Positions 1-7,773 of a stretch of 64,000 nt of DNA are shown in pieces. The stretch is taken from contig NZ_JAAZQJ010000001.1 of NCBI RefSeq assembly GCF_012275375.1, positions 62,001 through 126,000 of the forward strand, given 5' to 3'. Within the stretch, counting starts at the first letter, position 1; each line of letters opens with the position of its first letter. This DNA is from Dyella sp. SG609 (GTDB lineage: Bacteria; Pseudomonadota; Gammaproteobacteria; Xanthomonadales; Rhodanobacteraceae). The translations under genes were made by a program, and so were the position numbers. Below the pieces are notes generated by a model. The model was not told where the DNA came from, ran no database searches, and worked only from the letters and a program-made list of their open reading frames with translations.

Positions 1-403
1 CCGCATTCTCGAAGATCTCTATGGCAGCGACGCCAGTGGTTATGGCTATCCGGGCATGGACGACCAGGGTTCGACCTCGTCCTGGTATGCGCTGAGCGCG
101 ATGGGTTTCTATCCGGTCGATCCGGCGACTCCCGATTACATTATCGGCAGTCCGATTTTCGACCGGGTGCGTTTGCGCATGGGCAATGGCAAATCGTTCG
201 AGATCGTCGCGCGCAATAACTCGGCGAAGAATATTTATATCCAGTCCGCGACGCTCAATGGCAAGCCATGGAACAAACCATGGTTCAGCCATGCCGACAT
301 CGCTGGCGGCGCGACGCTGGAACTCCAGATGGGGCCGGAGCCGAACAAGGCGTGGGGTGCGGATCCGGGCGATGCACCGGCGTCGATGACCGCCGCGCAC
401 TGA
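1..403 (+). CDS. GH92 alpha-mannosidase, C-terminal end (partial)
   Basis: The reading frame is open from the window edge (first full codon at base 2) to a TGA at 401-403, so only about the last 133 residues are visible. The segment GYPGMDDQGSTSSWYALSAM followed by GFYPVDP is the conserved late-barrel motif of glycoside hydrolase family 92, which is exo-acting, calcium-dependent alpha-mannosidase. After it come the small beta-sandwich strands that close this family (IIGSPIFDRVRLRMGNGKSF, FEIVARNNS). GH92 enzymes are normally exported and trim mannose from N-glycan- or mannan-like chains. The N-terminus, signal peptide and catalytic residues lie outside the window. It may belong with the glycosidases further along, but 15 kb of other genes intervene. 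Confidence 0.85.
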   Translation, partial: RILEDLYGSDASGYGYPGMDDQGSTSSWYALSAMGFYPVDPATPDYIIGSPIFDRVRLRMGNGKSFEIVARNNSAKNIYIQSATLNGKPWNKPWFSHADIAGGATLELQMGPEPNKAWGADPGDAPASMTAAH

Positions 404-608
404 AGCCGGATTACTGGTTATTCGAATTCCAGGGAGGCAGCGCCAAGCTGCGACTAAGGCTTCGTGCATGTGCCCCTTCACTTTGATATGGGGCGCCTTC
501 ATTTGTCGCAGACGCGGCGTTCTGCCTCGACGTCCAAGAATGTCCCCGCGGCCGTAAACGCGCACGCCGGTCCGCATCCATTCGCCATGTGCGCACGAGG
601 ACTTCAAC

Positions 609-800
609 ATGCCCAATACCAACAACCCCGGTAATCGCGGTGGTGATCACGCCTCGCACGAGCAGCACGTCAAAGCAGGCCAGCAGAGCCACAAGAACGA
701 CAGCGACAGCAGCAACAAGCAGGCAGGCTCCAGCGGCCAGCGTGGCGGCAGCCACGAGCAGCACGTGAAGGCTGGCGAGCAGAGCCACAAGAACCGTTGA
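609..800 (+). CDS. small two-repeat stress-type protein (KGG-like)
   Basis: A 63-residue, highly polar protein without hydrophobic stretches. It consists almost entirely of two copies of SHEQHVKAGxQSHKN, at residues 16-30 and 48-62, joined by a Ser/Asn/Gly/Gln linker. A GAGGA ribosome site at 597-601 sits 7 bases before the ATG. The composition and the short charged repeats resemble the stress-induced KGG/YciG-type or hydrophilin-like small proteins, which accumulate in stationary phase or desiccation, but the repeat is not a literal KGG motif, so the relation is by analogy. A GC-rich hairpin follows directly. The function is unknown. Confidence 0.7.
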   Translation: MPNTNNPGNRGGDHASHEQHVKAGQQSHKNDSDSSNKQAGSSGQRGGSHEQHVKAGEQSHKNR

Positions 801-808
801 TCTTTTCA

Positions 809-828
809 GGGCGGCCTTCGGGCCGCCC
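809..828. terminator. stem-loop between convergent genes
   Basis: GGGCGGCC, TTCG loop, GGCCGCCC: a perfect 8-bp stem capped by a stable UUCG tetraloop. It sits between the ends of the KGG-like gene (+) and topoisomerase IB (-). No clear U-run follows on either strand, so a role as bidirectional terminator or 3-prime-end protector is inferred from position. Confidence 0.5.
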
Positions 829-840
829 GCGCGGCGGCGC

Positions 841-1878
841 TTACCGTTTCTTGAGGTAACGCAGTACCGCCGATTCCAGCCGCCGCGGGTGACGACTCGT
901 TTCCGGCGGCACCATGCGCGACAGACTGCCGTCTTCCCAGCCCGTAAAAGCGCGCGGATGGATGTATGAAGCGCGGCAGACGCTCGGTGTATTGCACAGC
1001 ACACCGGCCACTTGCTTGACTACTTCGTTGACCGCCTGCTGTCTGGCGCGCTTGGGTTTGTCAGGCGGCACCGGCGTGCGCGCCAGCAGGCCGATGGCAT
1101 ATACCGTGCCGGCCCAGGTGCGGAAATCCTTCGCGGTGAAATCGCCGCCGCCGATTTCGCGCAGATAATCGTTGACCATGCCCGAGTCCACGGCCTGCCG
1201 TTTGCCGTCGTCGTCCAGGTATTGGAACAGGCGCTGCCCGGGCAGTTGCTGGATGCGCGACAGCAGCCGGACCAGGCGCGGATCGTCGAGCTCGATCTCG
1301 CTGCGGCGTCCGCTCTTGGCTTTGAAGCTCAAGCGCAGTCGGCCGCGCCGCGGATGCACGTGATAGGAGCGCAGGGTGGTCAGGCCATAGCTGCCGTTCT
1401 CGCTGGCATACGGTTCGTTGCCGATGCGGATCTGCGTGGTGTCCAGCAGGCGCACCACCAGGGCGAGCACTTTTTCCCTGGGCCATCCCGGCAACGCCAG
1501 GTCGGCGCGGACCCTGCGCCGGATACGCGGCAGCGCCGCGCCGAAATCCCTGATGTGCTCGAACTTCCTGCCGTCCCGGATGCCGCGCCAGCGCGGATGG
1601 TAGCGATACTGCTTGCGTCCCTTGGCATCGCGGCCCGTGGCCTGAAGGTGGCCGCGCGGATGCGGGCAGATCCATACGTCGCGATAGGCCGGCGGTATTG
1701 CCAGCGCGCGGATGCGTGCCAGCACATCTTCCCGCGTCACGCGGCGGCCTCGTGCATCCAGATAGACGAAACCCTTGCCGCGGCGATATCGCCGCAAGCC
1801 TGCCTGATCGTCGCTGACATACATGAGCCGCACCGCCGCGGCGTCCGATGCGGCAGCAGCAGGTTTTCGTCGCGCCAT
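841..1878 (-). CDS. DNA topoisomerase IB
   Basis: A 345-residue, vaccinia-like (small) type IB topoisomerase that relaxes supercoils through a 3-prime phosphotyrosine intermediate. The catalytic set is visible: Arg151 in RIGN, Lys188 in KAKSG, Arg253 in FRTWAGT and the nucleophile Tyr305 in CRASYIHP. The length fits the bacterial poxvirus-type family (about 340-360). The start ATG (1876-1878) has a GAGG element about 9 bases upstream. It is transcribed alone and converges with the KGG-like gene. Bacterial homologues are accessory enzymes, not essential ones, and have a patchy distribution. Confidence 0.93.
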   Translation of the reverse strand: MARRKPAAAASDAAAVRLMYVSDDQAGLRRYRRGKGFVYLDARGRRVTREDVLARIRALAIPPAYRDVWICPHPRGHLQATGRDAKGRKQYRYHPRWRGIRDGRKFEHIRDFGAALPRIRRRVRADLALPGWPREKVLALVVRLLDTTQIRIGNEPYASENGSYGLTTLRSYHVHPRRGRLRLSFKAKSGRRSEIELDDPRLVRLLSRIQQLPGQRLFQYLDDDGKRQAVDSGMVNDYLREIGGGDFTAKDFRTWAGTVYAIGLLARTPVPPDKPKRARQQAVNEVVKQVAGVLCNTPSVCRASYIHPRAFTGWEDGSLSRMVPPETSRHPRRLESAVLRYLKKR

Positions 1879-2050
1879 TCCCGATTTCCTCGCCGGAGGT
1901 TTTCAGGTTTTCATCCGCGATGTGAAAGCGCCGCTTGAGCCAGATGAAAGTGAAGGCGAATGCTTAATCGCTATGCCTGGATTTCACGGCCGTGCCACCG
2001 CGTTCTTCCTATAAAAACGCCTGCCGTAATGCGGCGAACTGGAGGATGTC

Positions 2051-2236
2051 ATGGACAAGAATCGCATCGAAGGCACCAAGCACGAAGTCAAAGGCGCCAT
2101 CAAAGAAGGCGTAGGCAAGATCACCGACAATCCGGCCAAGCAGGTAGCCGGCAATGTCGAAAAGAATGCCGGCAAGATCCAGAAGGAGGTCGGCAAGGAG
2201 CGCGATCGCCAGCGAGACGAAGACGAGCGTCATTGA
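2051..2236 (+). CDS. CsbD-like stress protein
   Basis: A 61-residue hydrophilic protein with the CsbD family pattern: MDKNRIEGTKHEVKGAIKE followed by helical repeats GKITDNPAKQ, GNVEKNAGKI and a charged tail. CsbD-like proteins are small general-stress proteins with no known enzymatic activity. GGAGG at 2041-2045 lies 5 bases before the ATG, making the start secure. A long perfect hairpin follows the stop codon. Confidence 0.88.
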   Translation: MDKNRIEGTKHEVKGAIKEGVGKITDNPAKQVAGNVEKNAGKIQKEVGKERDRQRDEDERH

Positions 2237-2259
2237 TCCGCGCCGCGTCGTTCGACAAT

Positions 2260-2298
2260 GGCCCTGGTGCCATGCCGCGACGGCATGGCACCAGGGCC
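2260..2298. terminator. perfect 18-bp hairpin between convergent genes
   Basis: GGCCCTGGTGCCATGCCG (2260-2277), a 3-base loop (CGA) and its exact reverse complement (2281-2298). It lies 23 bases after the CsbD stop and just beyond the end of the minus-strand gene at 2306. No T-run follows on either strand. The perfect arms are longer than a typical intrinsic terminator, so it may instead be a single copy of a palindromic element. Confidence 0.5.
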
Positions 2299-2305
2299 TG
2301 GGCGA

Positions 2306-2677
2306 TCAGTGATTGAACACCCCGGTGCACTGGTCGTTCTCGCAGGTGAAATCCACCTGGGAGGCGCGGCCTGCGAAAAGCGGAATGCCACCCACCGTGG
2401 CGAGCGTCTTGCCATCGCGCTCCAGCGACACCTCGTAGGTGCCCGGCGGCAGCGCGGAGAGGTTGTAGCGGCCCTTGCTGTTGGGCGAGCCGTGGCGGGT
2501 GATGCCCTTGTCGCTGTGCACGGTGACCGAGGCGTCCGTGGGGCTCTTGCCGAGAATGCTGGAGCTGGTCGACTGCGCGTAGGCGGCGTTGACGGCGATG
2601 ATGCCGAACGCGCTCACGGCAATTGCCGTCATGAGCTTGAACGCATGGCGGCGTGCGGTTTTCTGGCTGGTCTTCAT
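2306..2677 (-). CDS. stand-alone exported carboxypeptidase-regulatory-like domain
   Basis: A 123-residue protein counted from the ATG at 2675-2677. An upstream in-frame start would add 8 residues, but GAGAA upstream of the ATG and the signal-peptide shape favour the shorter form. Residues 1 to about 34 are a Sec signal ending AAYAQ. The mature part is a single beta-sandwich of the carboxypeptidase-D regulatory type (KGRYNLSALPPGTYEVSLER), the module that normally starts Oar-type TonB-dependent receptors. The receptor at 28929 in this window opens with the same kind of domain (GRYSANQLPLGNYTVTLKRG). Here it ends after the domain with two cysteines (FTCENDQC), and no plug or barrel follows. The function is unknown; it may be periplasmic binding or a remnant. 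Confidence 0.7.
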   Translation of the reverse strand: MKTSQKTARRHAFKLMTAIAVSAFGIIAVNAAYAQSTSSSILGKSPTDASVTVHSDKGITRHGSPNSKGRYNLSALPPGTYEVSLERDGKTLATVGGIPLFAGRASQVDFTCENDQCTGVFNH

Positions 2678-2701
2678 GTGGGTTCTCGGAGATGGGGGCA
2701 C

Positions 2702-3113
2702 GGCAAACCGGTCGACCGCTTGCGCAGCAGCCGGTTTGCGATCGATGTCAGTTGAAGCGAGGCAGTGGGGACTGCCGAGGTCATTATCTTTTAGCGGAAG
2801 CGTTTTTTCTTGCGACTTCTTCGCGCCCGATCGCCCGGATCATTTTCTCCAATGACCCATGGCGAAGGCGTGCCTAAGTTACCCAAGGCGACTCGGGCGA
2901 GACATGTGAAAGTCGTAATGGATTTTTTCGGCGCGGGCCGGCTGGTGTCATGCCGGAGGATCAAGGAAAACCGGAAGGCGCTCTGGGGGAAGCCGGACTA
3001 CAGCATGCAGGCATCGTCCCGGCCGCTGGCCGCGGACTCGTTTGACAACCGCCACGCCGGCCGGAAAATCGCGATGCGCCGATGGCGCTTCTTTGACCGC
3101 CGCATGACGTACC
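2702..3113. other. intergenic stretch without supported gene
   Basis: About 410 bases between the divergent starts of the 2306-2677 and 3127 genes. It contains a moderately AT-richer part (about 2780-2850) that probably carries the two promoters. Short open frames here have no ribosome site or recognisable product, and no repeat was seen. Confidence 0.4.
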
Positions 3114-3126
3114 GGAGCCTGATGCG

Positions 3127-3654
3127 ATGGACAGTACGGACATCCTGCGTTTCCGCGCCACGATCGGGATCAACAACATCAATCCTTACGTGCTGGTGAG
3201 TGCGCGCGATGCGCAACGGCTGAAGCAGGGCTGGCGCAGGCCGATGCCGGTGCGGGTCCGGGTGAACGGCGTGCCGGAGGCGTGGTGGCGTATCAATATG
3301 ATGCCGCTGGGCGACGGCTCGTTTTACTTGTACCTGCATGCCGAGGTGCGAAAGGCGGCAGCCAGCCAGGTGGGCGATGCCGTCGACGTGGAGCTCGCGT
3401 TCGACGATGGCTATCGCAGCGGACCGGTCCATCCCATGCCGCCGGAGTTCAGTGCGGCGCTGGAAAGCAACCCGGTCGCGCGGCAAGCCTGGGAAGCTTT
3501 GATTCCAAGCCTGCAGAAGGAAATCCTGCGCTATTTCCAGCAGGTGAAATCAGCCGAGGCCAAGGCGCGGCATCTCGAGCGCGCGATGTATGTGCTGTCG
3601 GGTGGCCAGGCGCGTTTCATGGCGCGTTCGTGGAGCGGCGGCCAAGTAAGCTGA
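3127..3654 (+). CDS. DUF1905 / YdeI (OmpD-associated)-like protein
   Basis: A 175-residue cytosolic protein. The N-terminal half (GINNINPYVLVSARDAQRL, then PVRVRVNGVPEAWWRINMMP) is the small beta-barrel DUF1905 fold. The C-terminal half, FSAALESNPVARQAWEALIP then ILRYFQQVKSAEAKARHLER, matches the helical bacteriocin-protection YdeI/OmpD-associated module that often follows DUF1905. Family members are linked to envelope stress and peptide resistance, without a defined activity. GGAG at 3114-3117 supports the start. It appears monocistronic. Confidence 0.8.
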   Translation: MDSTDILRFRATIGINNINPYVLVSARDAQRLKQGWRRPMPVRVRVNGVPEAWWRINMMPLGDGSFYLYLHAEVRKAAASQVGDAVDVELAFDDGYRSGPVHPMPPEFSAALESNPVARQAWEALIPSLQKEILRYFQQVKSAEAKARHLERAMYVLSGGQARFMARSWSGGQVS

Positions 3655-3772
3655 ATCATTGCCCCGGACCGGTGGCGTCGAAAGGCCATGCCTGCCCGCA
3701 TTGACGACCGCATGACGCAACCTTGATCGTCAGCGGGCCATGTTGGCGCTACCGCCCTGGGAGCCGCGCATC

Positions 3773-3940
3773 ATGAGCGAGAGCAAAGAGCAGAAGCATA
3801 AACCGCGTCGACCTGCGGGGACCTCCGGCTATCCCGAGCCTCAGCCGGTGCCGAATCGCAAGGGCAGCAGCATGCCCGATGCCCAGACGCCGCATGAGCC
3901 GCAGAATTCTCCACGGCAGAAGCCCAAGCCTTCCTCGTAG
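3773..3940 (+). CDS. small hydrophilic Pro/Lys-rich protein
   Basis: A 55-residue protein starting MSESKEQKHKPRRPAGTSGY and ending RQKPKPSS. It is proline- and lysine-rich, has no hydrophobic segment and is probably disordered. The ATG at 3773 is preferred over one at 3740 because GGGAG (3759-3763) lies 9 bases before it. A clean terminator follows at 3992. No family recognised; small unstructured proteins of this composition are frequent in the order. Confidence 0.55.
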   Translation: MSESKEQKHKPRRPAGTSGYPEPQPVPNRKGSSMPDAQTPHEPQNSPRQKPKPSS

Positions 3941-3991
3941 CTGCCGTTGCATCCACCCTGTGCCACCTTCATTCCAAAGTAGACGCATGTC

Positions 3992-4026
3992 GCCCCCTCC
4001 CGCAGCGAGCGGGAGGGGGCTTTCCT
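3992..4026 (+). terminator. rho-independent terminator
   Basis: GCCCCCTCCCGC, a 5-base loop and GCGGGAGGGGGC form a perfect 12-bp stem, followed by TTTCCT. It lies 52 bases after the stop of the 3773-3940 gene and just before the convergent gene ending at 4059. Confidence 0.75.
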
Positions 4027-4058
4027 GATGCAGCCCTTGAGGCTGGCGATACAGCAGA

Positions 4059-5318
4059 TTACTGATAGCGCGCTACAACGAACGTCGTCGGCGAGTTGCC
4101 ATAACCCGAGACGACGATCTTGCCGTCGCTCTGGATGGCGAGCCCCTGGATCGCGGCATTCGCGCTGCCGACGGCGGTGCTCACCGGACCGAAGCTGTAG
4201 TCCTGGTTGCCGAGCTGGTCGTAGCGATTCAAGGTCAGCTGGCGATAGCTGCCTGCACTGGAGTAGCCACCGACGATGATGCCGCCGCCGGCATCGATGG
4301 CCACGTCGCTGCCGATCGCATCGCCGCTGCCGATCGCGGTAAGCACCTTGCCCGTGCTGGCACCGAAGCCGCTGTCCAGCGCGCCGGCGGTCGTGTAGCG
4401 GACCGCGGCAAAGCGGTAGTAGCCGCCGCTGCTGCTGTTCGCATAACCGGCGGCGACGATCTTGCCGTCGCCCTGGATCGCCAGCGACGTGGCGATGGCG
4501 GCGTTGCCGCTGAAGGTGCCGCCCACATTGGTCAGGACCTTGCCGCCGGTACCGAACGTGGTGTCCAGCGCGCCCGTGGTGGTGTAGCGCGTCAACGCGA
4601 AGACGGTGCCGCCGCTGGACGCATAGCCGGCCAGTACCGGCTTGCCGTCGGCCTGGATGGCCAGGCCGTTGGCGTAGGCCGAGCTGGTGCCGAGCGCCGA
4701 GGTGACCATGCCGGTGCCGCTGCCGAAGCTGTAATCCAGGCTGCCGCTGCTGGTAAGGCGCGCCAGCGCAAAGCTGGAGCCCGCATAGCCCGCCACCCAG
4801 ATCGAGCCGCCCTGCACGGCAACGGCGAAGGCTTCCGAGGCGCCCGCATAGAAACTGACGGTCGCCTTGCCCGAGCTGCCGAACGTCGTGTCCAGCGAAC
4901 CATCGGTGTTGTAGCGATAGACGGTGAAGTTGCGGATGGAGCTGAAGTTCGGGCACGAGGTGCCTGCGACGACGATCTTGCCGTCGGTCTGCAGGGCGAG
5001 TGCGCGCGCCTGTCCCGAGCAGCTGCCGGACGGCGTGGTGGTGACCTTGCCGGTGCCGTTGAAGCTTGTATCCAGCGCACCGCTGGCCGTATAGCGCGCC
5101 AGCGCGAAGTCGCCGCCGACGTCCTGGCCGGCGGTGACGATGCGGCCGTCCGGCTGGATGACCGTCCGGGCAGCGGAACCGTAGGCGCCAAAGGCGGTGG
5201 AGGTGATGCCGGCCGAACCGAACGCCGGGTCCAGCGATACGGCCTGGGCGAACGTTGCAACGGCGCTGACGGCACTGATGGCGATGCCGAGCGATACCTT
5301 CATGGTGGTGCTGATCAC
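4059..5318 (-). CDS. exported delta-60 repeat protein
   Basis: A 419-residue protein. A GTG start at 5316-5318 has GGGAG 8 bases upstream; an ATG at 5303 is an alternative. A signal peptide (to about residue 26, TFAQA) precedes seven repeats of about 55 residues in the pattern QxDGKIVxAG ... FALxRYxxxGxLDxxFGxxGKV. This is the delta-60 repeat, predicted to form a beta-propeller-like structure. The last repeat stops at VVARYQ. Proteins of this type are secreted or surface-exposed and their ligands are unknown. Nothing follows the repeats: there is no sorting domain or autotransporter barrel, which is unusual because many relatives are very large. It seems to be transcribed alone. Confidence 0.85.
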   Translation of the reverse strand: MISTTMKVSLGIAISAVSAVATFAQAVSLDPAFGSAGITSTAFGAYGSAARTVIQPDGRIVTAGQDVGGDFALARYTASGALDTSFNGTGKVTTTPSGSCSGQARALALQTDGKIVVAGTSCPNFSSIRNFTVYRYNTDGSLDTTFGSSGKATVSFYAGASEAFAVAVQGGSIWVAGYAGSSFALARLTSSGSLDYSFGSGTGMVTSALGTSSAYANGLAIQADGKPVLAGYASSGGTVFALTRYTTTGALDTTFGTGGKVLTNVGGTFSGNAAIATSLAIQGDGKIVAAGYANSSSGGYYRFAAVRYTTAGALDSGFGASTGKVLTAIGSGDAIGSDVAIDAGGGIIVGGYSSAGSYRQLTLNRYDQLGNQDYSFGPVSTAVGSANAAIQGLAIQSDGKIVVSGYGNSPTTFVVARYQ

Positions 5319-5910
5319 TGATGCTTCTCCCTGTTGAATAACGTCAAATCTGTTTGAGGTTCAATTCAAACCACCTTCGCCAGCCGCGTGGCCCCCTGCC
5401 CGCAGCGCTCCCCTCCTTGAAGTGAAATCCGATCTTGATAGCTCCGCCCTGCGCTGACCTGACGACGATCGGCTGATCGGCCGGAAAACCAGGTCCGGGG
5501 CGGGTCCGCAAGCGGTCGTTGCGACCCCGTAATCATCCAATTTTGCTGTCTCACGGACTGCGCCGATGGAGGTTTTTATTCGTGCAATCGGCGCTTGGGT
5601 GGGCATGCCAAAAAGTGGGCATAGCACCAAAGTGTGTACCCATTTCTTAAGCAAAGTTCGTGCTTATGAAGGTGTGGCTGCACGTACTTCGCCTTGCGCG
5701 GAAGGGCAAAGTACGTGCGCGATCGGTTAATTCAACCGGTTGCGGGAATGGAGCGGCGACACGCCCCCTGGTCTGATAACCAAAGGCTATGTCGCATGGT
5801 TGGCCTTCGGCGTAGACGAAAAAAAGCATTCGCCCTGAAGAAGTCGGTAGCCCCGATCAAATAGTCAATACGGTTTTACGGTGCGTCGCACCCTGAGGGA
5901 ATCGGTGCAC
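5319..5910. other. long intergenic region, no supported gene
   Basis: About 590 bases between two minus-strand genes. It is less GC-rich than its surroundings, and its open frames have poor composition and no ribosome sites. It contains short inverted repeats (CGCCGAT/ATCGGCG around 5559-5593, GGTGCGTCGCACC around 5881). The last part, near 5340, must carry the promoter of the delta-60 gene. It could be a decayed gene or an unrecognised RNA, but no family match was found by eye. Confidence 0.35.
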
Positions 5911-6804
5911 TCAAACCAGCATCGATTGCTGAGCGAAGATACCCGCCATCGCGCCCTGGGATGATGCCTGGGTGACCGACGGCAAGAAAGGCGTCGTCAG
6001 GTCGCCGGCGGCGTAGATGCCGGGCGTGCTGCTTTGGCGGCGCTCGTCGACCTTGAGGACGAAGCCGGTGGGCGTATCGATCGTGGCGAGGCCCAGCGAT
6101 GCATGCAGGCTTGCGGACGGCTCGTTGCGCGGATGGGCAAACAGGACGTCGACCGCGACATGGCGGCGGGTATCGAGATTGACGGTGGTGATATGGCCCT
6201 TGTGATGCGCGATCTCGACGATCCCGCCATCGACGACGGGTATGTTGCGGCTCGCCAGATCAGCCTGGATATCGAGCGGAATGTCATGACCATCAGCGAA
6301 GACGGTCAACCTGTCGGTCCAATCGTGGAACAGCCTGGCAGACTGGTGCGACTGCGGGCCGGACCAGACGAGGCCCCAATGCTGGCCGGCAACTTCAAAG
6401 CCATCGCAATAGGGGCAAGGCACGATGGACGTGCCCCAGCTTTCGGCAAAGCCCGGAACATCAGGCATCTGGTCGGCGACGCCATAGCTCAGGATCAGAC
6501 GGCGCGCCCTAAGACTTTCGCCATCGCCAGTGAGGACGGAGAAATCATCGATGGCGCCGGAGATGCTGTCGGCCCGGGCATGGACCAGTTTGATCGTGGG
6601 ATAGCGCGCCAGCTGCTGCCGTGCCTCGGCCAGGATATCCAGCGGTGGCTTGTGATCGTGGCCGAGCAGGCCATGCGAGTGGCCGGCGAAGCGATTGCGC
6701 GGCAGGCCGGTATCGAGAACGATCACCTTGCGACGGGCACGGCCGAGCTGCAGTGCGGCGGCGAGGCCAGCAAAGCTGCCGCCGATGATGATGACGTGAT
6801 TCAT
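5911..6804 (-). CDS. thioredoxin-reductase-like FAD/NAD(P) oxidoreductase
   Basis: A 297-residue flavoprotein from the ATG at 6802-6804; a GTG 12 bases upstream is an alternative. FAD-binding Rossmann motif GGSFAG is at residues 8-13. The redox pair CPYCDG (Cys130, Cys133) sits where thioredoxin reductase has CATC, and GIYAAGDLT near the C-terminus is the second FAD motif. The family uses NAD(P)H to reduce a disulfide or a small molecule; the substrate is unknown. It follows the dehydrogenase at 6861 on the same strand after 56 bases, and both lie downstream of a TetR gene. That suggests a small inducible detoxification or redox unit. Confidence 0.85.
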   Translation of the reverse strand: MNHVIIIGGSFAGLAAALQLGRARRKVIVLDTGLPRNRFAGHSHGLLGHDHKPPLDILAEARQQLARYPTIKLVHARADSISGAIDDFSVLTGDGESLRARRLILSYGVADQMPDVPGFAESWGTSIVPCPYCDGFEVAGQHWGLVWSGPQSHQSARLFHDWTDRLTVFADGHDIPLDIQADLASRNIPVVDGGIVEIAHHKGHITTVNLDTRRHVAVDVLFAHPRNEPSASLHASLGLATIDTPTGFVLKVDERRQSSTPGIYAAGDLTTPFLPSVTQASSQGAMAGIFAQQSMLV

Positions 6805-6860
6805 GCTGATGGGCACCGTGTGGTGGACGGAGGGGCTGGCCTCGCGCGCAATATCGTCTG

Positions 6861-7685
6861 TTACTTCGTCGGCAGCAGGTGCAGGCGAAGTTTTTTTCGG
6901 ATGCCGGCATCGACCGCAGACGCCGGCGCAAAGGCACGCAGCAGGCTCAGGACCTTGGCTTGCTTGCCCGCGGTGTAGCGCAGCTTCGGATGCTCGGCGG
7001 TGGCCGCCTGCAGCACCGCCTCGGCCACGACCGTGGGGTCGTCGCTCTCGGCGAACAACTCCTTGGTCACTGCGTCGACATGCGTACGCACGCTCTCGTA
7101 CTCGGCCATCGGAGTATCCGCCGCGATCGCGCTGGTCAAGAATTGCGTGCGCGTGTAGGCCGGCTCGATCGTCGACACGCGGATGCCGTGCGTGCGTAGC
7201 TCATGGTCGAGCGATTCGGAGTAACCCTCGACCGCGTGCTTGCTTGCGCAGTACAGCGCGCCATAGGGCATGGGCAGAAAGCCGAGCACGGAGCTGATGT
7301 TGATGATCCGACCGCTGCCCTGCCGTCGCATGTGCGGTACGACAGCCTTGGTCATGCGCACCACACCGAAGAAGTTGGTTTCGAAGATCGCCTTGGCCTG
7401 CTCGATCGAGCTCTCTTCGGCGCCGGCGGCGGCCGTGCCGAAGCCGGCGTTATTGATGAGCAAGTCGATGCGGCCTTCCAGTCGGATCAGGTCGCTGACG
7501 GCGGAGACGATGGACGTGTCGCTGGTGACATCCAGCGGCAACATCTCGAACTCGTTCTTCGAAACGCCACCGCGCCGGCTGGTGCCATAGACCTTGTAGC
7601 CAGCGGTGAAGAGGCGCTGCGCGATGGCTTCGCCGATGCCCGACGACGCGCCAGTGACCAGGGCAACCTTGTTCTTGGAGTTCAT
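6861..7685 (-). CDS. short-chain dehydrogenase/reductase
   Basis: A 274-residue classical SDR. TGASSGIG at residues 11-18 binds the dinucleotide; NNAG and the catalytic YCASK follow in order. The RR after GTS in VYGTSRRGG suggests a preference for NADP(H). The C-terminal third (YTRTQFLTS and the following helices) resembles oxidoreductases acting on bulky alcohols or carbonyls. AAGG lies 8 bases before the ATG. A palindromic candidate operator (7719-7736) lies 34-51 bases upstream, similar to one in front of the adjacent tetR gene, so control by that repressor is likely. Confidence 0.9.
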   Translation of the reverse strand: MNSKNKVALVTGASSGIGEAIAQRLFTAGYKVYGTSRRGGVSKNEFEMLPLDVTSDTSIVSAVSDLIRLEGRIDLLINNAGFGTAAAGAEESSIEQAKAIFETNFFGVVRMTKAVVPHMRRQGSGRIINISSVLGFLPMPYGALYCASKHAVEGYSESLDHELRTHGIRVSTIEPAYTRTQFLTSAIAADTPMAEYESVRTHVDAVTKELFAESDDPTVVAEAVLQAATAEHPKLRYTAGKQAKVLSLLRAFAPASAVDAGIRKKLRLHLLPTK

Positions 7686-7718
7686 AACCGTGCCTTCGCG
7701 TGTTGAAAGGGGGTGTTT

Positions 7719-7736
7719 ATATGATGGTCGTAATAT
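7719..7736. promoter_or_regulatory. candidate TetR operator upstream of SDR
   Basis: ATATGA-TGGTCG-TAATAT: 6-bp arms matching at 5 of 6 positions around a 6-base centre. The same layout occurs at 8354-8371 at the start of the tetR gene. It overlaps where the SDR promoter should lie. Confidence 0.55.
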
Positions 7737-7773
7737 GTGCGGACGATAAAAAAACGCGGTAGCGCTTGCCGCG

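Noticed and set aside
411-1004. 197-codon minus-strand frame over the KGG-like gene
   Set aside because: Overlaps the better-supported small plus-strand gene and the end of topoisomerase IB; no ribosome site or domain.
5450-5850. Riboswitch such as cyclic-di-GMP or TPP type
   Set aside because: Short G/C-rich inverted repeats are present, but no conserved core of a known class could be aligned by eye.
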